Shown here: piece after piece, positions 42,408 through 50,489 of the stretch
Layout: each line of letters starts with the position of its first letter
How positions within the stretch are numbered: the stretch's first letter is position 1
Translations under genes and position numbers: made by a program
Origin: DYFT01 sp041695085
GTDB lineage: Bacteria; Bacteroidota; Ignavibacteria; UBA10030
DNA length: 64,000 nt
Direction of reading: 5' to 3'
Assembly: GCA_041695085.1 (NCBI GenBank)
Contig: JBGFRO010000006.1
Span: 62,001 to 126,000 of the forward strand
The notes under the pieces: generated by a model
Database searches by the model: none
What the model was told of the DNA's origin: nothing
Seen by the model: only the letters and a program-made list of their open reading frames with translations

Positions 42408-43199
42408 ATGAAACGAACGTCGCGCAGAAAACGTCTCAACATTCTCGTCTCGAACGACGACGGTATCGATGCACCGGGTATCGAAGCACTGGTCAAGGAG
42501 TTGCAACGGATCGGAAAGGTCACCGTGGTCGCTCCCAGCAAACAGCAGAGCGCTGTCGGTCACGCCATCACAATGAACTATCCATTACGGGTGAATCCGT
42601 ATTACAAGGACGGCACCTTCTTTGGTTATGCTGTCGATGGAACACCTGCGGACTGTGTGAAGATTGCGGTGAAGGCGCTTCTCCGAAAAAAACCCGATAT
42701 CCTCGTTTCAGGGGTCAATCACGGATCGAACACGGCCATCAGCATTATCTACTCGGGCACCGTTTCGGCCGCTACGGAAGGTACCATCCTCGGCGTTCCC
42801 TCCATTGCCGTCTCGCTCACCACGTATGGTCCCGCCAATTTCCGGTATGCGGCAAAATTCGCACGCAAGCTTGCACTGCTCGTCGTGGAGAAAGGGCTGC
42901 CGGAAGGAACGCTGCTCAACGTGAACGTCCCGCCGATTCCCGAGAAACAGATCAAGGGTGTTTTGATCACGCGGCAGGGGAGAGCCATTTGGAACGACGA
43001 ATTCGATGCGCGGCGCGATCCGGCGAACAGGCAATACTACTGGCTCACCGGTGAGCTTGAGGAGGTCGACACGGAGATCGCGTTCGACCAGCCGGCCGTC
43101 AGACGAAAGTATGTGTCGGTGACCCCGATCCACTATGATCTGACAGATTACGCCATGGTAAAGGCCATGGAGACCTGGGGGATTCATAAGCTGAAGTAA
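42408..43199 (+). CDS. surE: 5'/3'-nucleotidase SurE, 263 aa
   Basis: Survival protein; a metal-dependent phosphatase that acts on nucleoside monophosphates and polyphosphate. SNDDGIDAPG gives the metal-binding Asp pair, GTPADCVKIAV and GVNHGSNTAISIIYSGTVSAATEG the remaining core. 145 bp separate it from panB. It ends 33 bp before pfk. Confidence 0.95.
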   Translation: MKRTSRRKRLNILVSNDDGIDAPGIEALVKELQRIGKVTVVAPSKQQSAVGHAITMNYPLRVNPYYKDGTFFGYAVDGTPADCVKIAVKALLRKKPDILVSGVNHGSNTAISIIYSGTVSAATEGTILGVPSIAVSLTTYGPANFRYAAKFARKLALLVVEKGLPEGTLLNVNVPPIPEKQIKGVLITRQGRAIWNDEFDARRDPANRQYYWLTGELEEVDTEIAFDQPAVRRKYVSVTPIHYDLTDYAMVKAMETWGIHKLK

Positions 43200-43232
43200 C
43201 TGAACGATTCCACGAACACGAAGGAACACGAC

Positions 43233-44393
43233 ATGAGAATAGGAATTCTGACAGGTGGTGGCGACGTACCGGGACTTAACCCGTGCATCAAAGCTGTTGT
43301 CTATCGCGCAGCTGATTCAGGGGCTGAAGTCATCGGCATTCGTAAAGGGTGGGGAGGGTTACTCAATTTTAATATTGACGCGAACGACAACGAAGGCCGC
43401 AACTACATACCCCTCAACAAAATGAATACGAGGACGATTGACCGCTCAGGCGGTACGTTTCTCCACACCTCTCGGACGAATCCGGGTAAGGTGAAGAAGG
43501 CTGACATCCCCGACTTCCTCCGTCGGCCCGAACATGAGAGTCTTGAGAAGGACGCAAAACTTGACTTCACGCCGCACGTCCTCAAAGTCATTGAAAAGTT
43601 GAAGCTCGATGTGTTGATCACGATCGGTGGTGACGACACCCAAAGCTACGCGGTGCGAATGCACAAAGAAGGGATCCCGGTCATCGCCATTCCAAAGACG
43701 ATGGACAACGATGTGTACGGGACCGACTACTGTATCGGGTTCTCCACTGCGGTTACACGCAGTGTCGATTTCATCACCGCGCTTCGCACCGTCGCAGGGT
43801 CGCACGAGCGGATTGCGGTAGTGGAGTTGTTCGGGCGCAATTCCGGAGAAACGTCGCTCATCTCGGCTTATCTTGCCGGTGTCGATCGCGCGATCATTTC
43901 GGAAGTACCGTTCGATGTCGAGCGCCTCGCGAATTTTCTGATGGAAGACAAGGCGAACAATCCGAGCAACTATGCGATTATGACCATCTCAGAGGGGGCG
44001 CATCTTGTTGGCGGACAGGTTGTTGAGTACGGTGAGGAGGATGCGTACGGTCATAAGAAGCTCGGCGGTATCGGAGCGGTGACGGAGCAGGCGCTGAAAA
44101 AGCTAACGGGCGTTCACACGGTGTATCAACAGGTAGCCTATTTGATGCGGAGCGGTGAACCGGACGCGTTGGATCGGATGGTGGCAATCAGCTTCGCTAA
44201 CCTTGCAACGGACCTTGCACTGAAGAAGGAGTATGGAAAGATGGTAGCTCTGCGTGAGGGGAAGTACACCACCGTGCCGATCGAGACGCTGACGCAAGGT
44301 GTCAAGAGAGTCGATGTGGAGGAACTGTACGATGCGCAACAATATCGACCGAAGGTCGCCCATCTGCTCGGCAAACCCATGTTCCTTTACTAG
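43233..44393 (+). CDS. 6-phosphofructokinase, likely pyrophosphate-dependent, 386 aa
   Basis: It phosphorylates fructose 6-phosphate. The motif at 132-136 is GGDDT: Asp135 stands where ATP-dependent enzymes have Gly (E. coli Gly104). PKTMDND at 154-160 has Lys155 where ATP types have Gly124. These are known determinants of pyrophosphate use, so PPi dependence is likely. Other features: MRIGILTGGGDVPGLN at the start and GRNSGETSLISAYLAG mid-protein. It follows surE closely. No terminator is obvious after it. Confidence 0.9.
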   Translation: MRIGILTGGGDVPGLNPCIKAVVYRAADSGAEVIGIRKGWGGLLNFNIDANDNEGRNYIPLNKMNTRTIDRSGGTFLHTSRTNPGKVKKADIPDFLRRPEHESLEKDAKLDFTPHVLKVIEKLKLDVLITIGGDDTQSYAVRMHKEGIPVIAIPKTMDNDVYGTDYCIGFSTAVTRSVDFITALRTVAGSHERIAVVELFGRNSGETSLISAYLAGVDRAIISEVPFDVERLANFLMEDKANNPSNYAIMTISEGAHLVGGQVVEYGEEDAYGHKKLGGIGAVTEQALKKLTGVHTVYQQVAYLMRSGEPDALDRMVAISFANLATDLALKKEYGKMVALREGKYTTVPIETLTQGVKRVDVEELYDAQQYRPKVAHLLGKPMFLY

Positions 44394-44469
44394 GGTGCGG
44401 GGGACCGAATTGCGTCCGGCGCTTTTCAGAATAAGCTTCTAACGATGTAGTGCCAAAAACATTAACTCC

Positions 44470-44539
44470 TCAGCGTGTAAATGGGAGACCAAGTTAGGTG
44501 TTTAACCACGGATTCACAGATTAGATCGGAAGGAGAATC
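44470..44539. repeat. 70-bp direct repeat, copy 1
   Basis: Aligns without gaps to 44918-44987 with five mismatches. It ends in AGATCGGAAGGAGAATC and includes the dispersed CCACGGATTCACAGATT word. Confidence 0.8.
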
Positions 44540-44710
44540 ATCTTGTACAGCCACATCGGGGGGGAGGAGCAAGGGAGCGCGTTGAATGGAAGTCGCGCGA
44601 TCTGAAAGGTTGTCCTTGACACATTGAAGATAGTTTCAGCACTCGAAGGAATTGGTTAGTCCTAGCCCTCCCCCCACCCCCCCCTCGGGGAGGGGGACAG
44701 GTGTTGCCGC

Positions 44711-44792
44711 AGAGCTGTCGATTTGAAGAATTCAGACGTTTTTGCAACACCGATGTGGGCGAGAAGGCTTCTCGCCCTACATTGTGGACAGC
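44711..44792. repeat. Copy of the 10030-10149 element
   Basis: Shares the segment from GATTTGA through AACAC and the palindrome GGGCGAGAAG-G-CTTCTCGCCC (44757-44777), then CTACATT and ACAGCC. The outer inverted arms of the first copy are not kept, so this copy is partial or diverged. Confidence 0.65.
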
Positions 44793-44917
44793 CACACAAA
44801 TGTTGGGGCAGAGCTGTCGATGTGAAGAAGTTGTTTTCGTTGTGCTTGTGAGACCGTGCAACTTGTAGGGCGGCACGACGTCCCGCCGGCCAGACTACCG
44901 CGAAAAGAAGTAGTTGT

Positions 44918-44987
44918 TCAGCGTGTAAATGGGAGATCAAGGTAAGTGCTTAGCCACGGATTCACAGATTAGATCGGAAGGAGAATC
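44918..44987. repeat. 70-bp direct repeat, copy 2
   Basis: Second copy of 44470-44539, 448 bp downstream, 65 of 70 positions identical. Confidence 0.8.
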
Positions 44988-45073
44988 GTTATGAACAGAG
45001 AAGAGGGTCTTCCTTTGAGGAATGCTGATCCGTGAATCTGTGGTTCATCTTTCGCTGTGCAGTTACCGAAAAC

Positions 45074-45108
45074 AAAAAAGGCGACGATCTTCATCGTCGC
45101 CTTTTTTT
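45074..45108. terminator. Bidirectional terminator before the AGCS transporter gene end
   Basis: GGCGACGAT (45080-45088), loop CTTC, ATCGTCGCC (45093-45101), with A6 before and T7 after. It can stop leftward transcripts from the transporters and any rightward transcript. Confidence 0.9.
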
Positions 45109-45145
45109 ATCTGTCTGCTTAACAGTTCTTTGTTGATTTACTCCC

Positions 45146-46594
45146 TCAATCTCCGAAGGGGCTCGTAATCTTTCCTTCGTCCCATCGTTTGAGATAATCA
45201 TTTGTTACACTCTTCACGACGCCTCCTAAGAGAATTAATCCGATCAGGTTAGGGATCGCCATCAACGCGTTGCCGATATCGCCGAAGTTCCACACAATTT
45301 TCAGATAATCCCCCTGCAAGACGGCTCCCATGAAGACGAAGATGCAAAAGATGTAACGATACGGCATCACACTCTTCACACCCCAGAGATATTTTGCCCC
45401 CTGCTCACCGTAGTACGACCAACCGATGAGCGTTGTGTAGCCGAAAAGGAAGCTGCTCAGGCTGACGATCCATCCTCCAAGGTCTGTCCCGAGTCCGACA
45501 GCGAATGCCGACTTCGTCAGTTCCGTACTGGTCAGTCCGGTAGTATGAGGATGGAGGTTTGAATTGAGGATGACGAACGTGGTCATACTGCAGACGATGA
45601 TCGTGTCGATGAACGTCCCCATCATCGCGACCATTCCTTGAGCCGCCGCCTCATTTCCTTTTGCGGCTGCTGCGGGAATGGAGCATGAGCCGATGCCCGA
45701 TTCGTTTGAAAGGGTTCCCCGCGCGACGCCATAGCGAATGGCCTCTTTGACGGTGTGTCCGAGGAACCCACCAACAATTGCTTCATCCGTCAGGGCCGAC
45801 TCCAGGACGATCATCAAGATGTTGGGGATGTTCGTGAAATTGGAAAGGATGACATAGAGTCCTGCTCCCATATACAACACGATCATACCGGGCACAAGTC
45901 GTTCCGACACGACGGCGATACGCTTAATGCCCCCAATAATGACCACGCCGACGAGAACCGCCAGGCCGAGTCCAGTTGCAATAAAGGGAATGCTGAAGTC
46001 GCTCTTCAGAGCGAGGGCGATGGAGTTTGACTGCGCCATGTTGCCGCTCCCCATCGTCGCCATCAAGATGACTGCGATGGAGAACCACAAGGCGAGGAAT
46101 TTTCCGAGATTTTTGTTCTTCAGCCCGTCGCGCAAGTAGTACATCGCGCCGCCGCTGTATGTTCCATCTGCGGTCTTGATTCGATACTTCAAACCGAGCA
46201 TACCTTCAGCGTACTTTGTTGCCATGCCGAAGACCGCTGTCATCCACATCCAAAATGGGGCGCCGGGTCCGCCGCTTGCAATCGCCGTTGCTACACCTGC
46301 GATGTTACCATTGCCGACGGTTGCGGCGAGCGCTGTCATCAATGCCTGAAATGGCGTCACGTCGCCGGTCCGACCGGCCATGTCGGCTTTGTTCCTCCCC
46401 CGCAGCACGAATCTCGTCGCGAGACCAAAACGCCGAACCTGAATGAAGCCGGTTTGAAACGACATGTAGATTCCGGTGATTGCGAGAAGAACGACAACCC
46501 CCGGTACGAACGGGAGTCCCGGCACTTCCGGCCACCAGATATTATCCGCAATGACGCTGGAGATATGCAGCAGTTGGTCGAGAAACTCATTCAT
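45146..46594 (-). CDS. Sodium:alanine/glycine symporter, AGCS family, 482 aa
   Basis: This is a polytopic inner-membrane carrier with about eleven membrane segments. AGCS features are AALAATVGNGNIAGVATAIASGGPGAPFWMW near the start, YSGGAMYYLRDGLKNK and VARGTLSNESGIGSCSIPAAA. It imports alanine or glycine with Na+. The start at 46594 has GGGAGGATG just upstream; the first in-frame ATG (46609) overlaps that Shine-Dalgarno. It follows the NSS transporter by 27 bp, so the two form a leftward operon ending at the terminator at 45074-45108. Confidence 0.93.
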   Translation of the reverse strand: MNEFLDQLLHISSVIADNIWWPEVPGLPFVPGVVVLLAITGIYMSFQTGFIQVRRFGLATRFVLRGRNKADMAGRTGDVTPFQALMTALAATVGNGNIAGVATAIASGGPGAPFWMWMTAVFGMATKYAEGMLGLKYRIKTADGTYSGGAMYYLRDGLKNKNLGKFLALWFSIAVILMATMGSGNMAQSNSIALALKSDFSIPFIATGLGLAVLVGVVIIGGIKRIAVVSERLVPGMIVLYMGAGLYVILSNFTNIPNILMIVLESALTDEAIVGGFLGHTVKEAIRYGVARGTLSNESGIGSCSIPAAAAKGNEAAAQGMVAMMGTFIDTIIVCSMTTFVILNSNLHPHTTGLTSTELTKSAFAVGLGTDLGGWIVSLSSFLFGYTTLIGWSYYGEQGAKYLWGVKSVMPYRYIFCIFVFMGAVLQGDYLKIVWNFGDIGNALMAIPNLIGLILLGGVVKSVTNDYLKRWDEGKITSPFGD

Positions 46595-46621
46595 ACAACA
46601 TCCTCCCAAGATGTGATTGTG

Positions 46622-47959
46622 TTAGAATACACCGAAGATGTTCAAGAGGACGGCGGCGATCACCACGGGACACACAAACTTTACGAGGAACTGCCAGAGG
46701 CCCATCAAGCGGAACGTCCGTTCACTTGCACCGATCCGAATCTCCTCGAGTGCATTGTTCGTTCCCCACACCCAGCCGACGAAGAGGCAGATGAAGAGGC
46801 CGCCGACCGGCAGAGAAATGTCGCTGAACAGTCGGTTCATGATCGAGAGAAATCCTTGCTGGCCAAGAAATTCGGCATTGGTGAACCACGCTACCGTACC
46901 TTGCGAGAGAGCCGAGGGGAGGCCGGCGAGGAAGGTGACGAGGGCGATCACCCACACTGCTTTCTTTCGTGACCATTTCTTTTCGTCAACGAGGAACGCG
47001 ACGGGGACTTCAAGAAGTGAGACGGTCGATGTCAGAGCGGCGATAATGAGCAGAAGGAAGAACGCAAAGCCGATAAGCGTTCCCCCAGGCATCGATTCGA
47101 ACACGCGCGGCAAGACGTTAAACACGAGGGCGGGACCGGATGTCGGTTCAACACCGACTGAAAAAAGAGCCGGGAAGATCATCAGTCCGGCAAGGAACGC
47201 AATCGTCGTATCGGAAAAGGCAACGGCGACGGCGCTGAAGGGGATGTTCTCTTTCTTGGAGATATAACTTCCGTAGGTAATCATCGTTCCCATTCCGAGA
47301 CTCAAGGAGAAGAATGCCTGACCCAGAGCTGCGAGAACGGTGGACCCCTGGATCTTGCTGAAGTCAGGCTTCAGATAAAACTCAATCCCTTTGGAAGCTC
47401 CATCCAGTGTCAGGTTGTGGCCAATCAATAACAACATGAGTACGAAAAGAGCCGGCATAAGAAACTTCGACCAACGTTCGATTCCTTTCTCTACTCCACC
47501 CAGGACGACGTACATTGTTAAACCGAGGAAGGCGAGGAAGTATCCGATTTCCTCATACGGATTTGCTACGAATTGTTCAAAAGTTTCCGAGCTGGGGATG
47601 ATGGTGCGAACCAAATAACCGAGCGTCCACCCGGCAATGACAAGATAGAAAGAGAGAATACCGACGCCGGTGATGACGCCGAGGTAGCCGACACCGGGCC
47701 AGAGAGATTTGGGGACAATTGCTTTGAATGCGCCGACCGGATTGAGGGTTGTTTTGCGACCGAGGGAGAGTTCGGCGATGAGGACGGGGAGACCAACGAG
47801 CAACACACAGCCGATGTAAAGTAGGACGAATGCGGCACCTCCGTTCTCCCCGGTAACGTAGGGGTACCTCCAGATATTTCCGAGTCCGATGGCTGAGCCG
47901 GCTGCTGCGAGGATGAAGCCAAGACGTGAACCCCACGTGCCGCGCGAGTTTTGCTCCAT
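46622..47959 (-). CDS. Sodium-dependent amino-acid transporter, NSS/SNF family (LeuT fold), 445 aa
   Basis: About eleven or twelve membrane helices. The first carries GSAIGLGNIWRYPYVTGENGGAAFVLLY, the unwound sodium/substrate site of TM1. Further landmarks are ALGQAFFSLSLGMGTMITYGSY (TM6) and LLEVPVAFLVDEKKWSRKKAVWV. The substrate (an amino acid) is not evident. It has a good promoter (48003-48031) and drives both transporter genes. Confidence 0.92.
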   Translation of the reverse strand: MEQNSRGTWGSRLGFILAAAGSAIGLGNIWRYPYVTGENGGAAFVLLYIGCVLLVGLPVLIAELSLGRKTTLNPVGAFKAIVPKSLWPGVGYLGVITGVGILSFYLVIAGWTLGYLVRTIIPSSETFEQFVANPYEEIGYFLAFLGLTMYVVLGGVEKGIERWSKFLMPALFVLMLLLIGHNLTLDGASKGIEFYLKPDFSKIQGSTVLAALGQAFFSLSLGMGTMITYGSYISKKENIPFSAVAVAFSDTTIAFLAGLMIFPALFSVGVEPTSGPALVFNVLPRVFESMPGGTLIGFAFFLLLIIAALTSTVSLLEVPVAFLVDEKKWSRKKAVWVIALVTFLAGLPSALSQGTVAWFTNAEFLGQQGFLSIMNRLFSDISLPVGGLFICLFVGWVWGTNNALEEIRIGASERTFRLMGLWQFLVKFVCPVVIAAVLLNIFGVF

Positions 47960-48272
47960 GCAAATTCTCCGAATGGGTGGTCGTGGTGGAAAAGGACGGC
48001 TAATGATAGAGAATTCTATTTAGAGAGTCAAAGAAAAAGTGGTGGAGCATCACTTCCGCAAGCTAACGCGCGTCACGTTTGTTGTGAAGAGGAAAACAAA
48101 CGTGTACCTTCGAACATGATGCGGCATTTCGCCAAAAAGCGAGTTGAAGGAGGGAAAGATCGCACTCGACCGTCTCGGTCCGGCCCGCATGCACGACTTC
48201 CCCAATGAATTGTTCCCGCAGATTGATAGGATGGAGGTGAAGGAGGAAGAGTGCAAGGGAACTACACCGACA
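47960..48272. other. Intergenic region upstream of the transporter operon
   Basis: Contains the transporter promoter (48003-48031) and a stem-loop with arms CACGTTTGTT (48074-48083) and AACAAACGTG (48095-48104). No supported gene; a rightward frame from 48144 runs antisense through the C39-like gene and is rejected. Confidence 0.5.
48003..48031 (-). promoter_or_regulatory. Sigma70-type promoter of the NSS-AGCS transporter operon
   Basis: Reading leftward: TTGACT (48031-48026), 17-bp spacer, TATCAT (48008-48003), about 45 bp upstream of the NSS start. Confidence 0.65.
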
Positions 48273-48293
48273 TCAGCGGCGATGTCGGTTTTT
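48266..48293 (+). terminator. Hairpin with T-tract overlapping the C39-like gene end
   Basis: ACCGACATC (48266-48274), loop of 6, GATGTCGGT (48281-48289), then TTTT. The T-tract is on the rightward strand although no rightward gene is evident upstream; leftward it lacks a T-tract. It covers the stop codon of the C39-like gene. Confidence 0.4.
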
Positions 48294-49151
48294 CTCCGGC
48301 TGATAGACGGGGGAGACGCCGTATTCGCTTGCTGCCCACAGGGTCATGATTGCGGTGATGCCGGCAATTGCTCTCTTTTCGTCCTCGGTGTGAATGACAA
48401 GTCCGTACGTATCTGCCACGAAGTGCATGTAATTCAGTACGCGTTTGGCCTGCGACCGTTCTATCCAGCCGTGCCAGAGATCGACCTGATCGAGGATCAT
48501 ATTTTCATACCGCCGCATAAACTCACCCAACGACAGCACATGTTCGCTTCGTGGAGTTCGCGGTTTGCAGAGGTTGAGGAGGTCGGCAAGATAGACGTCC
48601 CACAGTCGGGAAAAGGTTCGATTGCTCGGACGGCGGAGATATTGTGCTCGAGCCATGGAAAATTTCGCTTTGGTCTGCACGCGGAAAAGGGGAATGACGG
48701 GATGGAGGTCGTAGATCGTTTGAACCGCGCGACAATCGAGTTCATCCGGTTCATGATAGACCCATCGCCTTTTCAATTCCTGCCATGAAAGAATGGTCAA
48801 CACCGCTTTGTCGCGGCTATCAAGCAAAATAAACTTGCCGCGTTCCGCTTTTACAACGGTAACCCAATGGCTCCATTCGTAGATACAGAGGAGTGATGGG
48901 ATGCCGCGTCGCAGGTAGGTGACGAGTTCTTTTCTGGCCTCTTCCGGATCGTAGCGTCTGACCAGCGTTAGTTTGCAGTCGAATCGTTTTGCGGCGCGGC
49001 CGAGCTGGATCTCATCCGTTCCATACCACCATGTCGTGCCCGCGATGCGGGAGATTTGCTTTTCTTCGACAAGGATTCCGAGCATCACCAACGCGTGCTT
49101 CAACGCAAACGGGCCGCACTGCCAATCGTTCGGTTGTGGATAGAAACCCAT
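48273..49151 (-). CDS. C39-like cysteine peptidase domain protein, 292 aa
   Basis: The first 120 residues look like a papain-fold C39-like domain: QCGPFALKHAL with Cys12 as nucleophile, SHWVTVV with His95, and LLDSRD with Asp111. There is no ABC transporter region and no signal peptide. Residues 130-292 form an uncharacterised, mostly helical tail. It is divergent from an ATP-grasp ligase gene only 111 bp away. Such a pair suggests peptide handling; I can assign no substrate. Confidence 0.65.
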   Translation of the reverse strand: MGFYPQPNDWQCGPFALKHALVMLGILVEEKQISRIAGTTWWYGTDEIQLGRAAKRFDCKLTLVRRYDPEEARKELVTYLRRGIPSLLCIYEWSHWVTVVKAERGKFILLDSRDKAVLTILSWQELKRRWVYHEPDELDCRAVQTIYDLHPVIPLFRVQTKAKFSMARAQYLRRPSNRTFSRLWDVYLADLLNLCKPRTPRSEHVLSLGEFMRRYENMILDQVDLWHGWIERSQAKRVLNYMHFVADTYGLVIHTEDEKRAIAGITAIMTLWAASEYGVSPVYQPEKNRHRR

Positions 49152-49262
49152 GGGGAGTCGTAGGTCTCAAAAAAGGTGGATGAACCTACCCAAAGTTTGC
49201 GGGAATTGCAAATCTGATCTCGATTGCCCAAATGGAAAATCTTCCTATTTTATCGGGTAGTT

Positions 49263-50351
49263 ATGCGACGGCGAAAACCATTCATCGCGGTGCTGTATAA
49301 TCACGTCGGCGAAGATGAGTACGAGCAAATCCGGCAGGTGGATCCGCGGTCGCTCGATTTCAAACCCGCATACTCCCTGAACGTAGCAACGATTCAGGAT
49401 GAGTACGACGCAATCGTGCAAGCTTTGAAAAGGGAGGGATTTCGGGCCAAGGCGTATAACGTCGACGATCGGTTGGAAACCCTCGAACACATCCTCCGTC
49501 GCGAGCACCCGGATGCGGTGTTTAATCTCATCGAACATTTTCACGATGAGGCAAAGAATGAGTTCCTTGTTGCCGGATTGTACGACCTGTATCGCATCCC
49601 CTTTACGGGAGCTCCCCCTTTTGCTTTGGCACTCTGCCAGCGCAAAGGAATGACGAAGCAACTTCTTCTCGCGAACGGCATCAGAACACCGCGGTTCAAG
49701 CTCCTGTTCGAACCGCATATGCCGAGGCGTCACGGTCTCCACTATCCGCTCATTGTCAAGCCAGCGCGCGAAGATGCCAGCTCGGGTGTCTCAAAAGGAT
49801 CGGTGGTGTTCGAATTGCCCCAATTGTTGGAACGGGCGGAAGCAGCGTTCAAGGAGTTTGCCCCTCCAATCTTGGTTGAAGAGTTTATTGAAGGACGCGA
49901 GCTGCACGTGGCCATCCTCGGCAACGATCCACCCCGGGCCCTTCCTATTCTGGAATATGATTTTTCGGAACTCCCTCCCGAATATCCTCCGATCATCAGC
50001 TACGAAGCGAAATGGGATCCGCTCAAGGAGGAATATCACCGCATCCATTCCATCTGCCCCGCCAAACTTCCGAGACGGATCGAGAAGAAAGTCATAGCTC
50101 GGGCAATCGAATCATACCGTCTCACCGGCTGCCGGGACTACGCGCGGATCGATATGAGGCTCTCGAAAGAGAACAAAGTGTACGTACTCGAAGTAAATCC
50201 CAATCCGGACCTGACCGAAGGAGTCTCCTTCATGGAGTGTGCACAGAACGCCGGCCTCAACTTCGGTCAGACTCTCAAGATGATTGCCGAGTTCGCTCTC
50301 GCGCGCGCAGCATCTTCCACGAAGCCCGTTGCGGCATCGAATCCTTCATGA
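49263..50351 (+). CDS. ATP-grasp ligase, D-alanine-D-alanine ligase-like, 362 aa
   Basis: The ATP-grasp fold is clear: YPLIVKPAREDASSGVS (ATP-binding Lys and Ser loop), PILVEEFIEGRELHVAIL and DYARIDMRLSKENKVYVLEVNPNPDL with the metal-binding Asp, Glu and Asn. The N-terminal third, including VFNLIEHFHDEAKNEF, resembles D-Ala-D-Ala ligase domain 1 but is divergent, so the amino acid pair ligated is uncertain. I start at ATG 49263; a TTG at 49224 would add 13 hydrophobic residues. It lies divergent from the C39-like peptidase gene, and mutS follows on the same strand. Confidence 0.78.
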   Translation: MRRRKPFIAVLYNHVGEDEYEQIRQVDPRSLDFKPAYSLNVATIQDEYDAIVQALKREGFRAKAYNVDDRLETLEHILRREHPDAVFNLIEHFHDEAKNEFLVAGLYDLYRIPFTGAPPFALALCQRKGMTKQLLLANGIRTPRFKLLFEPHMPRRHGLHYPLIVKPAREDASSGVSKGSVVFELPQLLERAEAAFKEFAPPILVEEFIEGRELHVAILGNDPPRALPILEYDFSELPPEYPPIISYEAKWDPLKEEYHRIHSICPAKLPRRIEKKVIARAIESYRLTGCRDYARIDMRLSKENKVYVLEVNPNPDLTEGVSFMECAQNAGLNFGQTLKMIAEFALARAASSTKPVAASNPS

Positions 50352-50489
50352 TGCTCCTCGGAAGGAAGGTTGTGCCCGCTTCGTCATTCAACTTCCTTCG
50401 CTTCCTTCCGGAACGCTCGTTTACTCTCACCCCAACTTTCACTATCTTCAACTTGTCATGATGGAGCTGGCCGCAACGGCCCTCTACTA

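Larger units (their letters stand above)
44394..45145. other. 752-bp repeat-rich non-coding region
   Basis: No supported gene. Contains two copies of a 70-bp direct repeat (44470-44539 and 44918-44987), a copy of the 10.1-kb element (44711-44792), a C-rich/G-rich hairpin region (44665-44698), the dispersed ACCACRGATTCAC word in both orientations (44512-44525, 44953-44970, 45029-45044), and a strong bidirectional terminator. Confidence 0.6.

Noticed and set aside
44665..44698. C-rich/G-rich hairpin as a terminator
   Set aside because: Stem possible but no T-tract on either side, and low-complexity sequence gives such stems by chance.
44538..44940. Two leftward frames of 112 and 92 codons
   Set aside because: They lie in repeat DNA and contain palindromes; no protein-like composition.
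44470..44987. CRISPR array
   Set aside because: Only two copies of the 70-bp repeat, 378 bp between them, no regular spacers or cas genes.
48144..48788. Rightward frame of 214 codons
   Set aside because: Mostly antisense to the C39-like gene whose triad residues are well placed.
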